This document shows, piece by piece, positions 15,113 through 24,582 of a stretch of DNA of 38,168 nucleotides. The DNA lies in NCBI GenBank assembly GCA_002869435.1, contig PKSX01000186.1:1-38168 (forward strand), given 5' to 3'. The notes beneath the pieces were generated by a model that ran no database searches, had not been told where the DNA came from, and saw nothing but the letters and a program-made list of their open reading frames with translations. Every line of letters starts with the position of its first letter. Position 1 is the stretch's first letter. A program made the translations under genes and the position numbers. This DNA comes from Marinilabiliales bacterium (GTDB lineage Bacteria; Bacteroidota; Bacteroidia; Bacteroidales; DTU049).

Positions 15113-16570
15113 ATGAAAAGGAAAAGTGTTTTACTAAGTCTTTTATTTGGATTCAGCGGAGCACTTTTGGCTATGGGAGCCCTTTATGCGGGACTTCGGT
15201 TAACCGGAAGTCAAACCACTGAGAAAGAACTACCAAAAATCAACAACCGGGCACCGGTATACCAAACAGCTCATACCAGCTCTGCACCGGAATTCACATC
15301 GGCGGCAGAACTTTCAGTGCCTGCTGTTGTACATATAAAAACCACCTTTCAGAGGAAGAATGCCTATTACGATGATTTCTTCTCCCCGTTTTATGAATTT
15401 TTCAATATGCCCAATCGGGGAAATAACGGTTCAGTAATGGGTGCCGGGTCTGGTGTAATTATTAGTGACGATGGCTATATTGTTACCAATAACCATGTGG
15501 TAAACGGAGCCGACAAAGTTTCGGTAACTCTTAATGATAAACGCGTGTATGATGCCACCATTGTGGGTACTGATCCCAGCACTGATCTCGCACTGATTAA
15601 AATTGAGGAAAAAGAACTTCCCTACCTCGTTTTTGCAAATAGTGATGAAGTGCTGGTGGGCGAATGGGTACTGGCAGTAGGCAATCCCTTTAATCTTACA
15701 AGCACTGTAACAGCAGGTATTGTGAGTGCCAAGGCACGCGATATTAATATTCTTGGGGGAGGAACATCGGTAGAATCTTTTATTCAAACCGATGCTGCTG
15801 TAAATCCGGGAAACAGTGGCGGTGCGCTTGTAAATACACAAGGCGAACTGATCGGAATTAACGCAGCCATTGCCAGCAACACTGGCTCTTATGCAGGTTA
15901 CAGTTTTGCTATTCCTTCGAATATTGCAAGAAAAGTAGTGCTCGATCTGATGAATTACGGAGTGGTGCAAAGAGCGTATTTAGGTTTAACCGTGGCTGAA
16001 GTAGATGGCGCCCTGGCCAAAGAATACGGGTTGGAAAGTGTTGAAGGACTTTACATAACAGAAATAGTGCCCAAAGGAGCTGCTTATGAAGCCGGGATTG
16101 ACGCAGGCGACATCATCCTGAGTATTAACGGAGAAAAAGTAAATCAGAACTCCCGTTTAAATGAAATTGTAGCCGAACACAGCCCCGGAGACAAACTCAA
16201 GATAGAGATTAAAAGAGGCAAAAAAATAATGATAAAAACCGTTGAATTACAAAACCGCAGAGGCGAAACCAAATTGATGGACCCCAACGACAATAATATC
16301 ATTTCGTATCTGGGAGCCACATTTGAAGACCCGTCTCAGAGCGAACTTCAGCGATTGCGTCTGGAACACGGCTTAAAAATAGTGGAACTACAGGAAGGGG
16401 CTCTGAAGAACGCAGGTGTTCAAAACGGGTTTATTGTTACAAGTATTAACCATCAACCAATATACAGCAGTGCGGATATTGAAAATGCTCTTGCAGGTAA
16501 AAGTGGCGGTGTATTGATTGAAGGTGTTTACCCTAACGGAATGAAAGCCTACTATGGTTTTGGCATATAA
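15113..16570 (+). CDS. HtrA/Deg-family periplasmic serine protease
   Basis: The 485-residue protein has an N-terminal signal or anchor (about residues 5-30), a trypsin-like domain (about 65-285) and two PDZ domains (about 290-375 and 400-480). The triad is His128 (VTNNHVV), Asp158 (DPSTDLALIKI) and Ser235 (NPGNSGGALV). HtrA/Deg proteins degrade or refold damaged periplasmic proteins and form trimer-based assemblies through their PDZ domains. A loop of aromatic residues (YYDDFFSPFYEFF, about 85-97) corresponds to the LA loop region of DegP/DegQ. It stands divergent from an unknown anchored protein and upstream of rpoD. The palindrome cluster upstream suggests regulation. DegP versus DegQ cannot be decided from sequence alone. 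Confidence 0.95.
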   Translation: MKRKSVLLSLLFGFSGALLAMGALYAGLRLTGSQTTEKELPKINNRAPVYQTAHTSSAPEFTSAAELSVPAVVHIKTTFQRKNAYYDDFFSPFYEFFNMPNRGNNGSVMGAGSGVIISDDGYIVTNNHVVNGADKVSVTLNDKRVYDATIVGTDPSTDLALIKIEEKELPYLVFANSDEVLVGEWVLAVGNPFNLTSTVTAGIVSAKARDINILGGGTSVESFIQTDAAVNPGNSGGALVNTQGELIGINAAIASNTGSYAGYSFAIPSNIARKVVLDLMNYGVVQRAYLGLTVAEVDGALAKEYGLESVEGLYITEIVPKGAAYEAGIDAGDIILSINGEKVNQNSRLNEIVAEHSPGDKLKIEIKRGKKIMIKTVELQNRRGETKLMDPNDNNIISYLGATFEDPSQSELQRLRLEHGLKIVELQEGALKNAGVQNGFIVTSINHQPIYSSADIENALAGKSGGVLIEGVYPNGMKAYYGFGI

Positions 16571-16605
16571 TTCACAAAAAAGTCAATGCTTTGATTATAA
16601 AAAGT

Positions 16606-16637
16606 TTTGGTCTGCTGAAATGGATTTCGTATCTTTG
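16606..16637 (+). promoter_or_regulatory. rpoD promoter (TTTG-N20-TATCTTTG)
   Basis: TTTG at 16606-16609 and TATCTTTG at 16630-16637 are separated by 20 nt. Both boxes match the Bacteroidota housekeeping consensus perfectly. The predicted start at about 16644 gives a leader of about 50 nt before the rpoD ATG (16693). It is one of the best promoter matches in the window. Confidence 0.75.
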
Positions 16638-16692
16638 TAGACCCAAAAGCGGGAATTTTTAAATCATTGACTATCAAACACTTAACCCGATT

Positions 16693-17559
16693 ATGAGGCA
16701 GTTAAAGATATCAAAATCAATTACAAACCGCGAAACCGCATCTCTAGATAAGTACTTGCAGGAAATTGGTAAAGAGGAACTGATTACAGCTGAAGAGGAA
16801 GTTCAGCTTGCTCAGCGCATCAAGCAAGGCGATCGTGCCGCACTTGAAAAACTCACTAAAGCCAACCTCCGCTTTGTGGTTTCAGTGGCCAAGCAATATC
16901 AGAATCAGGGGCTTAGTCTTCCTGATCTTATCAATGAAGGAAACTTAGGACTAATCAAAGCCGCACAGCGTTTCGACGAAACCCGTGGTTTTAAGTTCAT
17001 TTCATACGCAGTTTGGTGGATTCGTCAGTCCATTCTGCAAGCCCTGGCTGAACAATCTCGTATTGTACGGCTTCCACTTAACCAGGTAGGATCATTAAAC
17101 AAGATCAGTAAACAGGCCAGTCGCCTTGAACAGAGATACGAGCGCATGCCTTCTGCAGAAGAGATTGCATCAGAAATGGATTTACCCGAAGATAAAGTAG
17201 CTGACACTTTGCGCCTTTCAGGACGTCATGTTTCTGTTGATGCTCCATTAATAAGTGATGAAGATACCAGCATGCTTGATCTTCTGGAGAATCAAGACAG
17301 CCCCAAAGCAGATTCTTCACTGATTCACGAAAGTCTTGCCAAGGAAATTGAAAGAACACTTTCAACCCTGAGTGAGAAAGAACGTGATGTAATCAATATG
17401 TATTTCGGAATTGGCATGAACCATGGTCTCACTCTTGAAGAGATTGGAGCTAAATTTGACCTTACACGTGAACGGGTACGTCAGATTAAGGAAAAAGCCA
17501 TCCGCAGACTGAAGCATAACTCCAGGTCAAAGCTTTTAAAAGCGTACTTAGGGCAATAA
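16693..17559 (+). CDS. rpoD: RNA polymerase primary sigma factor (RpoD)
   Basis: The 288-residue sigma-70 protein directs RNA polymerase to housekeeping promoters. It lacks region 1.1 and the long non-conserved insert of proteobacterial RpoD, which is normal for Bacteroidota, where the primary sigma is about 286-290 residues. Region 1.2 begins at about residue 15 ([16 protein letters not shown]). Region 2 has [27 protein letters not shown] and the melting/-10 segment [13 protein letters not shown]. Region 4.2 is the helix-turn-helix [20 protein letters not shown] near the C-terminus. It recognises TTTG/TAnnTTTG promoters of the kind found before it. The next gene starts 5 nt later. Confidence 0.97.
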   Translation: MRQLKISKSITNRETASLDKYLQEIGKEELITAEEEVQLAQRIKQGDRAALEKLTKANLRFVVSVAKQYQNQGLSLPDLINEGNLGLIKAAQRFDETRGFKFISYAVWWIRQSILQALAEQSRIVRLPLNQVGSLNKISKQASRLEQRYERMPSAEEIASEMDLPEDKVADTLRLSGRHVSVDAPLISDEDTSMLDLLENQDSPKADSSLIHESLAKEIERTLSTLSEKERDVINMYFGIGMNHGLTLEEIGAKFDLTRERVRQIKEKAIRRLKHNSRSKLLKAYLGQ

Positions 17560-17564
17560 TCATT

Positions 17565-18029
17565 ATGAAAGACATGCTTAAAATAGTCAGAATAATTGAG
17601 AAAACCATTTTCATCATTCTCATCTTTTTTCTGGCTGCAACCCTGCTTATCTCAGTAATTGATTTTGGGCTATATTTCTTCCGTCTGATATTTCAGAGTC
17701 CAATGAGTAACTGGTACGAGCCTGAATTTCTCATGCCATTATTCAGTTCATTTCTGGTTGTACTTATTGGTGTTGAGCTACTTGAAACCATTAAAGCATA
17801 TTTCAAAGACGATTCGATTCACGTTGAAATTATAATACTTGTTGCAATTATTGCCTTAGCCAGAAAAATAATAATTCTTGATTATACTGAAGCCTCAACC
17901 GGTAAATTACTGGGTATAGCTGCAATAACTCTAGCTTTGGGCGGAGCTTATTTTCTGATCAAAAAAGCTGGTATTACAATCAGATTGAAGAAAAATGATA
18001 AAGATAATCAACAAAGCACTGGGGATTAA
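17565..18029 (+). CDS. PsiE-family membrane protein
   Basis: The 154-residue protein has four hydrophobic segments (about residues 13-39, 55-73, 88-105 and 114-132) and resembles the phosphate-starvation-inducible PsiE family. The conserved part is the pair of blocks VLIGVELLETIKAYF and HVEIIILVAIIALARKIIILD. The biochemical role of PsiE is not established. It begins 5 nt after rpoD and should be co-transcribed, so here it would be expressed constitutively rather than by phosphate limitation. The C-terminus is a short charged cytoplasmic tail (KKNDKDNQQS). Confidence 0.8.
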   Translation: MKDMLKIVRIIEKTIFIILIFFLAATLLISVIDFGLYFFRLIFQSPMSNWYEPEFLMPLFSSFLVVLIGVELLETIKAYFKDDSIHVEIIILVAIIALARKIIILDYTEASTGKLLGIAAITLALGGAYFLIKKAGITIRLKKNDKDNQQSTGD

Positions 18030-18065
18030 TCTTTAAAATCTGACAATATTTCCGTTAAAAAGTAT

Positions 18066-18073
18066 TATTTTTG
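18066..18073 (+). promoter_or_regulatory. -7 box TATTTTTG upstream of the flippase gene
   Basis: This perfect TAnnTTTG match ends 16 nt before the TTG start codon at 18090. I find no TTG at the expected -33 distance. Confidence 0.4.
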
Positions 18074-18089
18074 ACCTAAATAAAACTAC

Positions 18090-19601
18090 TTGGGCAACAT
18101 TAAGAACCTTGCCGGCCAAACTGCTATTTATGGCGTGAGCAGCATTCTCGGACGCCTGCTGAATTATCTTTTAGTACCATTATACAGCCGTGTGTTTTTA
18201 CCTGATGAAGCTGCAGTATATGTAGAAATGTACGCATATGTTGCTTTTCTCATTGTTTTACTCACATATGGAATGGAAACTGCTTTTTTTCGTTTCAATG
18301 AAAAAAATGGTAAGAATTCTCCTGTATTTAGCACAATACTCACCGGCATTCTCTTTAGCTCAGTGATTTTTGTAACCGCAGCTATTTGTTTGTCGGGTCC
18401 GATTTCAGATCTGCTGCGTTACCCAAATAACCCTGAATACATCATCTATTTTGCACTCATTATTGGATTGGATGCCTTTACCAGCATTCCATTTGCAAAA
18501 CTCCGTGCTGAAAATCGCTCTGTCAGGTTTGCTACCATTAAACTGATTAACATTGGGGTTAATATCGGGCTAAATCTCTTTTTGTTGCTGTTCGTGCCCT
18601 ATGCCTACAACAATCTAAGCTGGGGTCCTGATGCTTTTGGAATGATTAATAGCGGAGAACCCATTATCGGTCATATATTTGTGGCAAATCTGGCCGCCAG
18701 CGCCATTGTGTTTTTGCTGCTTACACCCGACTTCCTTAAGATAAGGTTCAGATTTGACCGAAAACTCTGGGTCAAAATGTTCCGCTATGCTTTCCCACTG
18801 CTCATTCTTGGCCTTGCCGGTGTCGCCAACGAAATGGTGGTGGACCGTGTTTTAATTAAGTATTTACTTCCTGAAAACATTGCTGCATATCAACTCGGAA
18901 TATATGGAATGGTTTTCAAAATAGCCATTGCAATGACTATTTTCACTCAGGCATTCCGCTATGCTGCCGAACCATTCTTTTTTGCCATTGAAAAGGAGAA
19001 AAACAGCAAAATAGTTTATGCTGATGTAATGAAATACTTCATCATTCTGATGACTTTTATGTTTCTTTCCATCATGCTTTATATGGATATTGTGAAGTAT
19101 TTTTTGGGTAAAGAATATTATAGCGGACTAAAGATTGTACCAATTTTATTATATAGTCATATATTTCTGGGTATTTTCTATAATCTCAGCATTTGGTATA
19201 AGCTAAGCGGTCAAACCAGATTTGGAGCATACATAAGTATACTTGGAACCATTATCAGCATAACTTTGAACATTATTCTGATTCCAAGAATCGGCTATGT
19301 AGGTAGTGCCTGGGCCAATTTCGTCTGCTATGCTGTCATGATGGTGGTTTCGTATTTTCTGGGTCAGAAATATTATCATGTTCAATACGACATGTTGAAG
19401 ATTTTTATTTATATGGGTCTCAGCGCAGCATTATGGTACATATCGGTGCTTTTCGCTAAATACGTATTGCCGGACCAACCGAATATGCAGATGGCATTCA
19501 ATACACTTTTGTTATTTATATTCATCGTGGTCATTTTCTCTTCAGAACCCCGGTTGATGTTGAGGTTAAAGTCAATTGGGAAGAATAAAGGAGAAGAATA
19601 A
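18090..19601 (+). CDS. Polysaccharide flippase (Wzx/MATE-like, MOP superfamily)
   Basis: The 503-residue integral membrane protein has 12-14 predicted helices across its whole length and matches the oligosaccharide flippase group of the MOP exporters. These move lipid-linked glycans across the inner membrane. The N-terminus (GNIKNLAGQTAIYGVSSILGR) is characteristic of Bacteroidota members. The start is taken as TTG at 18090, because homologues begin with this segment and no ATG lies just upstream in frame. Glycosyltransferases are not adjacent, so its glycan (O-antigen, capsule or another) cannot be told. It lies between the rpoD pair and hisS. Confidence 0.88.
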   Translation: MGNIKNLAGQTAIYGVSSILGRLLNYLLVPLYSRVFLPDEAAVYVEMYAYVAFLIVLLTYGMETAFFRFNEKNGKNSPVFSTILTGILFSSVIFVTAAICLSGPISDLLRYPNNPEYIIYFALIIGLDAFTSIPFAKLRAENRSVRFATIKLINIGVNIGLNLFLLLFVPYAYNNLSWGPDAFGMINSGEPIIGHIFVANLAASAIVFLLLTPDFLKIRFRFDRKLWVKMFRYAFPLLILGLAGVANEMVVDRVLIKYLLPENIAAYQLGIYGMVFKIAIAMTIFTQAFRYAAEPFFFAIEKEKNSKIVYADVMKYFIILMTFMFLSIMLYMDIVKYFLGKEYYSGLKIVPILLYSHIFLGIFYNLSIWYKLSGQTRFGAYISILGTIISITLNIILIPRIGYVGSAWANFVCYAVMMVVSYFLGQKYYHVQYDMLKIFIYMGLSAALWYISVLFAKYVLPDQPNMQMAFNTLLLFIFIVVIFSSEPRLMLRLKSIGKNKGEE

Positions 19602-19651
19602 GAGCTGATTACGCAAACACGCTGCAATAATCATAATTCAAAAAATTCAAG

Positions 19652-19659
19652 TATTTTCG
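19652..19659 (+). promoter_or_regulatory. -7-like box TATTTTCG upstream of hisS
   Basis: It matches TAnnTTTG with one mismatch and ends 13 nt before the hisS ATG. The same octamer precedes dapF on the minus strand, at about 14006. Confidence 0.3.
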
Positions 19660-19672
19660 TAAACAAAAAGAC

Positions 19673-21031
19673 ATGGCTAAGGTAAACCTATCTATTCCAA
19701 AGGGTACACGCGATTTCATTCCTGAGCAAATGGCCCGAAGGAATTATATTTTTTCCATTCTGAAAGAGGTCTTTGAGATACACGGATTTCAGCCCATTGA
19801 AACTCCTTCGATGGAAAACCTGAGTACTCTTTTGGGGAAATACGGTGAAGAAGGCGATAAACTCCTGTTCCGTATTTTAAACAGCGGTGATTTCATGAAA
19901 AAAGTACCACAGGACTCAGATCACAATACCAATTCACTCATCAGCCATGTCAGTGAAAAAGGTTTACGTTATGATCTTACTGTCCCTTTCGCCCGATTTG
20001 TTGTAATGCACCAAAATGAACTGAATTTCCCTTTCAGAAGATATCAGATTCAACCGGTTTGGAGGGCAGATCGTCCGCAAAGAGGACGTTATCGTGAGTT
20101 CTTTCAATGTGATGTTGATGTAATAGGTACCCGCAGTATGATGGAAGAAGCCAATCTGATCAAGATTATTGACGAAGCATTTGAGAAGATGGGTGTTCGC
20201 GTTGCCGTAAAACTCAATAATCGCAAAATCCTGCAAGGGATTGCTGAAAGTGTGGGTGCGGCAGATAATTTTATTGATTTCACCGTCGCACTAGACAAGC
20301 TCGATAAAATAGGCTGGGACAAAGTTTTTGAAGAACTCAACTCGAAAGGCATAGATTCAAATGCCTGCAATAAAATCAAATCCATTGTTGAGCACGGAAA
20401 AACAAATGCGGAACTACCTGATTATCTTCGCAGCATTATTGGAGATTCAGAAGTAGCTTTAAAAGGCATAGAAGAAATGGAACAGGTTTTTGAATATCTG
20501 GCCATTTCTCCTTCAAAATGCGAAGTGGAATTTGACCTCACCCTTGCCCGCGGACTGAATTATTATACCGGAGCCATATTCGAGGTAAAAGCACTAGATG
20601 TTAACATGGGAAGTATTTGCGGTGGCGGACGCTACGACGACCTGACCGGAATATTCGGCATGCCTGATGTTTCGGGTGTTGGAATCTCTTTCGGCGCCGA
20701 CCGAATTTACGACGTGATGCATGAACTCGACCTTTTCCCGGATGATAATCTTAGCAGCAGTAAAGTACTTTTTATCAATTTTGGAGCCGATGAAGAAAAA
20801 AGTGCATTTAAACTGGCTTATGAATTACGAAAAAACGGAATCGCAGCCGAAGTATATCCCGATTCTGCAAAATTGAAAAAACAATTCAGTTATGCCGATC
20901 AGAAAAAAATTGCATACACTATTATGCAAGGCTCAGAAGAAAGAACCAACGGTGTGGTGCAGATTAAAAATATGAAAAGTGGTGAACAGACAGAAGTGGC
21001 TATTGAGAACCTATCGGAGTTTCCTTTTTAA
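19673..21031 (+). CDS. hisS: Histidine-tRNA ligase
   Basis: The 452-residue class II aminoacyl-tRNA synthetase charges tRNA-His. Motif 1 lies in the N-terminal KGTRDFIPEQMARRNYIF to PIETPSMEN region. RYDLTVPFARFV and motif 2 (RYQIQPVWRADRPQRGRYREFFQCDVD) are present. The histidine-specific block ARGLNYYTGAIFEV and motif 3 (GGGRYDDLTG, then GVGISFGADRI) follow, and the C-terminal anticodon-binding domain spans about residues 355-452. Length is typical. It stands alone, ending convergent with the M1 peptidase gene across a heptamer-rich inverted repeat. Confidence 0.97.
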   Translation: MAKVNLSIPKGTRDFIPEQMARRNYIFSILKEVFEIHGFQPIETPSMENLSTLLGKYGEEGDKLLFRILNSGDFMKKVPQDSDHNTNSLISHVSEKGLRYDLTVPFARFVVMHQNELNFPFRRYQIQPVWRADRPQRGRYREFFQCDVDVIGTRSMMEEANLIKIIDEAFEKMGVRVAVKLNNRKILQGIAESVGAADNFIDFTVALDKLDKIGWDKVFEELNSKGIDSNACNKIKSIVEHGKTNAELPDYLRSIIGDSEVALKGIEEMEQVFEYLAISPSKCEVEFDLTLARGLNYYTGAIFEVKALDVNMGSICGGGRYDDLTGIFGMPDVSGVGISFGADRIYDVMHELDLFPDDNLSSSKVLFINFGADEEKSAFKLAYELRKNGIAAEVYPDSAKLKKQFSYADQKKIAYTIMQGSEERTNGVVQIKNMKSGEQTEVAIENLSEFPF

Positions 21032-21112
21032 GTCAAATTGAAAAAGTCAAAAGTTTTGGCTTTGAAAAAACTACTTTTCACTTCTTACTTTTCTCCTTTT
21101 CCAATTTAACTT
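21030..21112. terminator. Convergent-gene hairpin with embedded 7-bp repeats
   Basis: Between hisS and the convergent M1 peptidase, arms at 21030-21046 and 21096-21112 pair at 15 of 17 positions. The segment between them includes four 7-bp units at 21073-21100 of the ACTTTTC type. The long A/T-rich stem could act as a two-way terminator. The heptamer units again start close to a stop codon. Confidence 0.5.
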
Positions 21113-21115
21113 CAC

Positions 21116-23032
21116 TTACAATTTCACAAACGAAGAAACATATTGTTTTCCGCCCTGCTCTATTCGTATCATGTATGATCCTTCGGCCAGATCAGATATT
21201 TCCAATCTGTATTGACTTGATTCAGAAACATTCACTTCGGAAATCAAGTCACCAGCAGCATTAAAGATATGAACAATTGCTTCTGAAGCTTGTGGAAGAT
21301 CAATCATCACATAATCACTTGCAGGGTTTGGATATGCTGAAAGCTGAACAGGTTTCTCTTCTTCAACTCCAACAAAAACTGTAGTATATTTTGAGCAAAT
21401 CCAGCGATCGGGATCAAAAATGACTGAATCGGGGAACCAGCCTAAATCTACATAAAAATCCTGCCCGGAGAAAGTATTGTCAAAAACAACAATGGTGTCC
21501 TGTCCGTCATGCCAGAACTGCAATGGCACAGGCATTTCGAAAAATGATACTGATGAATGGGTTTGTGCCTGCTGGATATTCACGCCAACAGTATCAACTC
21601 CATCATATGAAATACTGATTGAGTATATAGGAAAGCCTTCGCCATAGAACCAATCATTCATAAACTCGGTAAGACTCATACCTGAAGATGCTTCTAGATG
21701 TGAAACCAAATTATCTGTTGTGGCATAATCGAATAAATTATCAGCATAATAATTACGGTTACCCTGAAAGAAAGCACTGTCGCCCATTACCCAGCGAAGC
21801 ATATGCAAAACGAGTGATCCTTTATAATATGTGAGTCTGCTTGAGAAGACACGGCTTACACTTGTTGTATCATATACATATACAGATCCGTCAACTTCAG
21901 AACAAACATAATCAATGGCTTGTTGTTTCCAGATTTTCCAGTAATAATTGGGTGAAATTCTTTCGTAATTCAGTGCGGTATAGTATACAGCAAACCCTTC
22001 GTTAAGCCAGATATCATGCCAGGAGCTACAGGTCACGGCATCACCAAACCACATGTGCAAAAGTTCATGGGCCATTAATTCATATCCAAAACCTCCCATA
22101 AAACTCATGGTCTGATGTTCCATTCCTCCACCCCAGCCAAACTGGGCATGACCGTATTTTTCATTCATAAACGGATAGGGCGCAATAATGGAATCATAAA
22201 ACTGCATCACATCTTCAAGCCCGGGTGTTGCTGCTGCCGCAGTGGCACTATCTTCCGGAAAAACATAGTTTTGCATCAACAAGGGTCCCTTAATGAGTGA
22301 ATATGATTCATCATAAATGGCATAATCTGTTACTGCAACAGCCACCAGATATGTTGCAATAGGATATCGATGGCGCCAATGTGTTACTGTTTCTCCTGCA
22401 AAAGGAGTTTCTGAAATAAGCAAACCATTTGAAGCGGCTTCATACTGACTGGGATGCTGCACAAAAACATCTATAGAATCAATTTTATCACTCAAATCAT
22501 TCTTGCAGGGCCACCACTCGAAAGCCCCATATGGCTCAGAAAGAGTCCAAACAATAGGCTCATTGGCTCCGTGAGTACTCACAATAAAAGAACCGAAGCC
22601 ACTCATTCCGGCCGGCTCTCCATGATAATGCACTTCAATACTGTCAAGAGTTCCGTTACTAAGTGGTGTGGGCAAAGTTGCCGACACAATATCTGAAGCA
22701 TGTGTATATGAGACTGTACTGCCATGATATACCACAGAATCGACAATCATATTGCCGGCCAGTGAAAAATCTATTTGCGAAAGGCCGCCCTGCAATGTTG
22801 TAAAATACGAACACACATAACCACGAATTGAATCTTCTGTGGGATCAAGCTGCCAGTAAAAACGATGATAATTCAAATCGTATTCCTGACCTATAAATTT
22901 CTCAGGCACATCGAAGTGCATCCCTGCATATAAGGCCTCATAGCCCGCAATTTCTTTGGTTTTTTCAATATCGACCTGGGCAAAGACAGAAACCGAAATT
23001 AAAACGGCTCCCAGAAAAGCTAAATATTTCAT
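21116..23032 (-). CDS. M1-family zinc aminopeptidase with T9SS sorting domain
   Basis: The 638-residue secreted protein has a signal peptide (1-18), an N-terminal beta-rich domain, and an M1 catalytic domain. The zinc site is HELLH (322-326) with Glu345 18 residues later (NEGFA). GGGMEH at 301-306 replaces the usual GAMEN exopeptidase motif, a variant I associate with secreted Bacteroidota members. The C-terminal ~80 residues (SAYPNPASDYVMI ... GSYMIRIEQGGKQYVSSFVKL) are a type-A T9SS sorting domain, so the enzyme should cross the outer membrane and be attached to the surface or released. The function is extracellular peptide trimming. The ERAP1-like helical C-terminal domain of long M1 enzymes is absent. 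Confidence 0.92.
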   Translation of the reverse strand: MKYLAFLGAVLISVSVFAQVDIEKTKEIAGYEALYAGMHFDVPEKFIGQEYDLNYHRFYWQLDPTEDSIRGYVCSYFTTLQGGLSQIDFSLAGNMIVDSVVYHGSTVSYTHASDIVSATLPTPLSNGTLDSIEVHYHGEPAGMSGFGSFIVSTHGANEPIVWTLSEPYGAFEWWPCKNDLSDKIDSIDVFVQHPSQYEAASNGLLISETPFAGETVTHWRHRYPIATYLVAVAVTDYAIYDESYSLIKGPLLMQNYVFPEDSATAAAATPGLEDVMQFYDSIIAPYPFMNEKYGHAQFGWGGGMEHQTMSFMGGFGYELMAHELLHMWFGDAVTCSSWHDIWLNEGFAVYYTALNYERISPNYYWKIWKQQAIDYVCSEVDGSVYVYDTTSVSRVFSSRLTYYKGSLVLHMLRWVMGDSAFFQGNRNYYADNLFDYATTDNLVSHLEASSGMSLTEFMNDWFYGEGFPIYSISISYDGVDTVGVNIQQAQTHSSVSFFEMPVPLQFWHDGQDTIVVFDNTFSGQDFYVDLGWFPDSVIFDPDRWICSKYTTVFVGVEEEKPVQLSAYPNPASDYVMIDLPQASEAIVHIFNAAGDLISEVNVSESSQYRLEISDLAEGSYMIRIEQGGKQYVSSFVKL

Positions 23033-23111
23033 GTGTTGGTTGTTTTTTGTAAAGAGTGATAAAAGTACAAAATAGTTGCAAATGGGGAATATTATTAAGA
23101 TAAAGGTGTGT

Positions 23112-23144
23112 TTTGGGAAGTTTTCGGTAAAAAATCTATTTTTG
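23112..23144 (+). promoter_or_regulatory. Promoter TTTG-N21-TATTTTTG, near-leaderless start
   Basis: TTTG at 23112-23115 and TATTTTTG at 23137-23144 are 21 nt apart and match the consensus fully. The ATG of the flavoprotein gene is at 23153, only 8 nt after the -7 box, so the mRNA should begin at or within a few bases of the start codon. This also rules out an in-frame GTG at 23108, which lies upstream of the -33 box. Confidence 0.65.
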
Positions 23145-23152
23145 TTCTACAT

Positions 23153-24562
23153 ATGCCAAAAAAGATCATCATAATCGGAGCCGGGCCGGCAGCACTAAGT
23201 GCCGGGAAAATATTGTCTGAACAAAAAGACACAGAGATTGAGGTATATGAAAAAGAAAACAAACCCGGAGGGCTTGCAGCATCGTTTACATTTAGAAATC
23301 AAATTGTTGATCTAGGGCCTCATCGGTTTTTTACGCATGACAATAAAGTTTGTGAATTCTGGCTAAATGCATCTCACGGCAGCACATCAAAAGTAAGCCG
23401 CCTGACCCGGATTTTTTATAAAAACAAATTTTTTCGATATCCGCTAAAACCATTTGAAGCATTGTGGAAACTTGGGATAGGACCCTCGTTTTCTGTTATT
23501 CTCAGCTATCTGAGGCAAAAAATAAATCCCGAAAAAGACATCGGCAATTTTGAAGGCTGGGTGAGCCGGCGTTTTGGAAGGAAACTGTTTCGCATATTTT
23601 TCAAGACTTATTCTGAAAAGTTATGGGGTTTAGAATGCAATAAACTTGATGCCGACTTTGCTTCACAAAGAATCAAAAAGCTTTCTTTGGCCAGTGCGGT
23701 CTTTTCAGCTTTTTCTTTCAAAAAAACCAAACACAAAACCCTGGTAGATGAATTTGATTATCCAAAAAAAGGTGCCGGAAGCGTATATGAGAATCTTGTT
23801 AAAGAAATGAAAGAGCAAAAGGTTGATTTTCATTTCGGTCAAACCATTAATGGTGTTCGTATTAATGAGGGAAAAGTAGAGGGAATATTGCATGAAGACG
23901 GTTCATTCATAAAATCAGACCACGTCATATCGACTATGCCAATAGATCAGCTCATACAAAACAGCGACGGCATAGATCCGGCAATTGTTGAACAATCGAA
24001 AAAACTAAAATTCAGAAATACCATTTTGGTCTATGCTTTAATTCCTGAAAACACACTATTTCCTGATCAGTGGCTCTATATTCACAACACCAATACCGAT
24101 ACAGGCCGAATCAGCAATTTCAGAAACTGGGTTCCCGAACTATATAGAGATGAAAAAGGCAGCATTTTATGTCTTGAATACTGGTGCAATAATGATGATG
24201 AACTATGGAATGCCGATGATAAGGAATTTGAAAAGATGGCATTTAAAGATTTAATAAAAACGGGTTTAAATAAAGGACTTGATGTTGTTGAATTTAAGGT
24301 TGTGCGACTTCAGGATTCATATCCGGTGTATTTCTACGGATATAAAGAAGTTTTAAAACCCATTGTTGATTATTTGAAAAATATTGAAGGACTTCATTTG
24401 ATAGGCCGGGGTGGCAGCTATAAATACAATAATCAGGATCATAGTATAAAAATGGGCCTTCTACTTGCAGACAACCTGGTTAATAATGCGGGACATGATT
24501 TGTGGTCTGTAAACACTGATTTTGATTCATATCAGGAAGGGACAAAAGCAGAGCGTGAGTGA
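23153..24562 (+). CDS. FAD-dependent oxidoreductase, UDP-galactopyranose mutase / protoporphyrinogen-oxidase-like
   Basis: The 469-residue flavoprotein starts with a Rossmann dinucleotide-binding motif, IIIIGAGPAALSAGKIL, then the Glu of YEKENKPGG that contacts the adenosine ribose, followed by an amino-oxidase-type fold. A segment GPHRFFTHDNKVCEF and the sequence YSEKLWGLE resemble the UGM-like group found in polysaccharide loci, and the C-terminal GRGGSYKYNNQDHSIKMG is the second FAD-contacting block. Enzymes of this group rearrange or oxidise sugars or isoprenoid-like substrates; the substrate here is unknown. The start at ATG 23153 follows from the promoter position. No glycosyltransferase is adjacent, so pathway placement is open. 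Confidence 0.8.
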   Translation: MPKKIIIIGAGPAALSAGKILSEQKDTEIEVYEKENKPGGLAASFTFRNQIVDLGPHRFFTHDNKVCEFWLNASHGSTSKVSRLTRIFYKNKFFRYPLKPFEALWKLGIGPSFSVILSYLRQKINPEKDIGNFEGWVSRRFGRKLFRIFFKTYSEKLWGLECNKLDADFASQRIKKLSLASAVFSAFSFKKTKHKTLVDEFDYPKKGAGSVYENLVKEMKEQKVDFHFGQTINGVRINEGKVEGILHEDGSFIKSDHVISTMPIDQLIQNSDGIDPAIVEQSKKLKFRNTILVYALIPENTLFPDQWLYIHNTNTDTGRISNFRNWVPELYRDEKGSILCLEYWCNNDDELWNADDKEFEKMAFKDLIKTGLNKGLDVVEFKVVRLQDSYPVYFYGYKEVLKPIVDYLKNIEGLHLIGRGGSYKYNNQDHSIKMGLLLADNLVNNAGHDLWSVNTDFDSYQEGTKAERE

Positions 24563-24582
24563 GAATGGGAACGAAGAACCCT

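Noticed and set aside
15431..15970. Minus-strand open frame of 179 codons opposite htrA
   Set aside because: Antisense to the catalytic domain of a secure gene; no family features or promoter.
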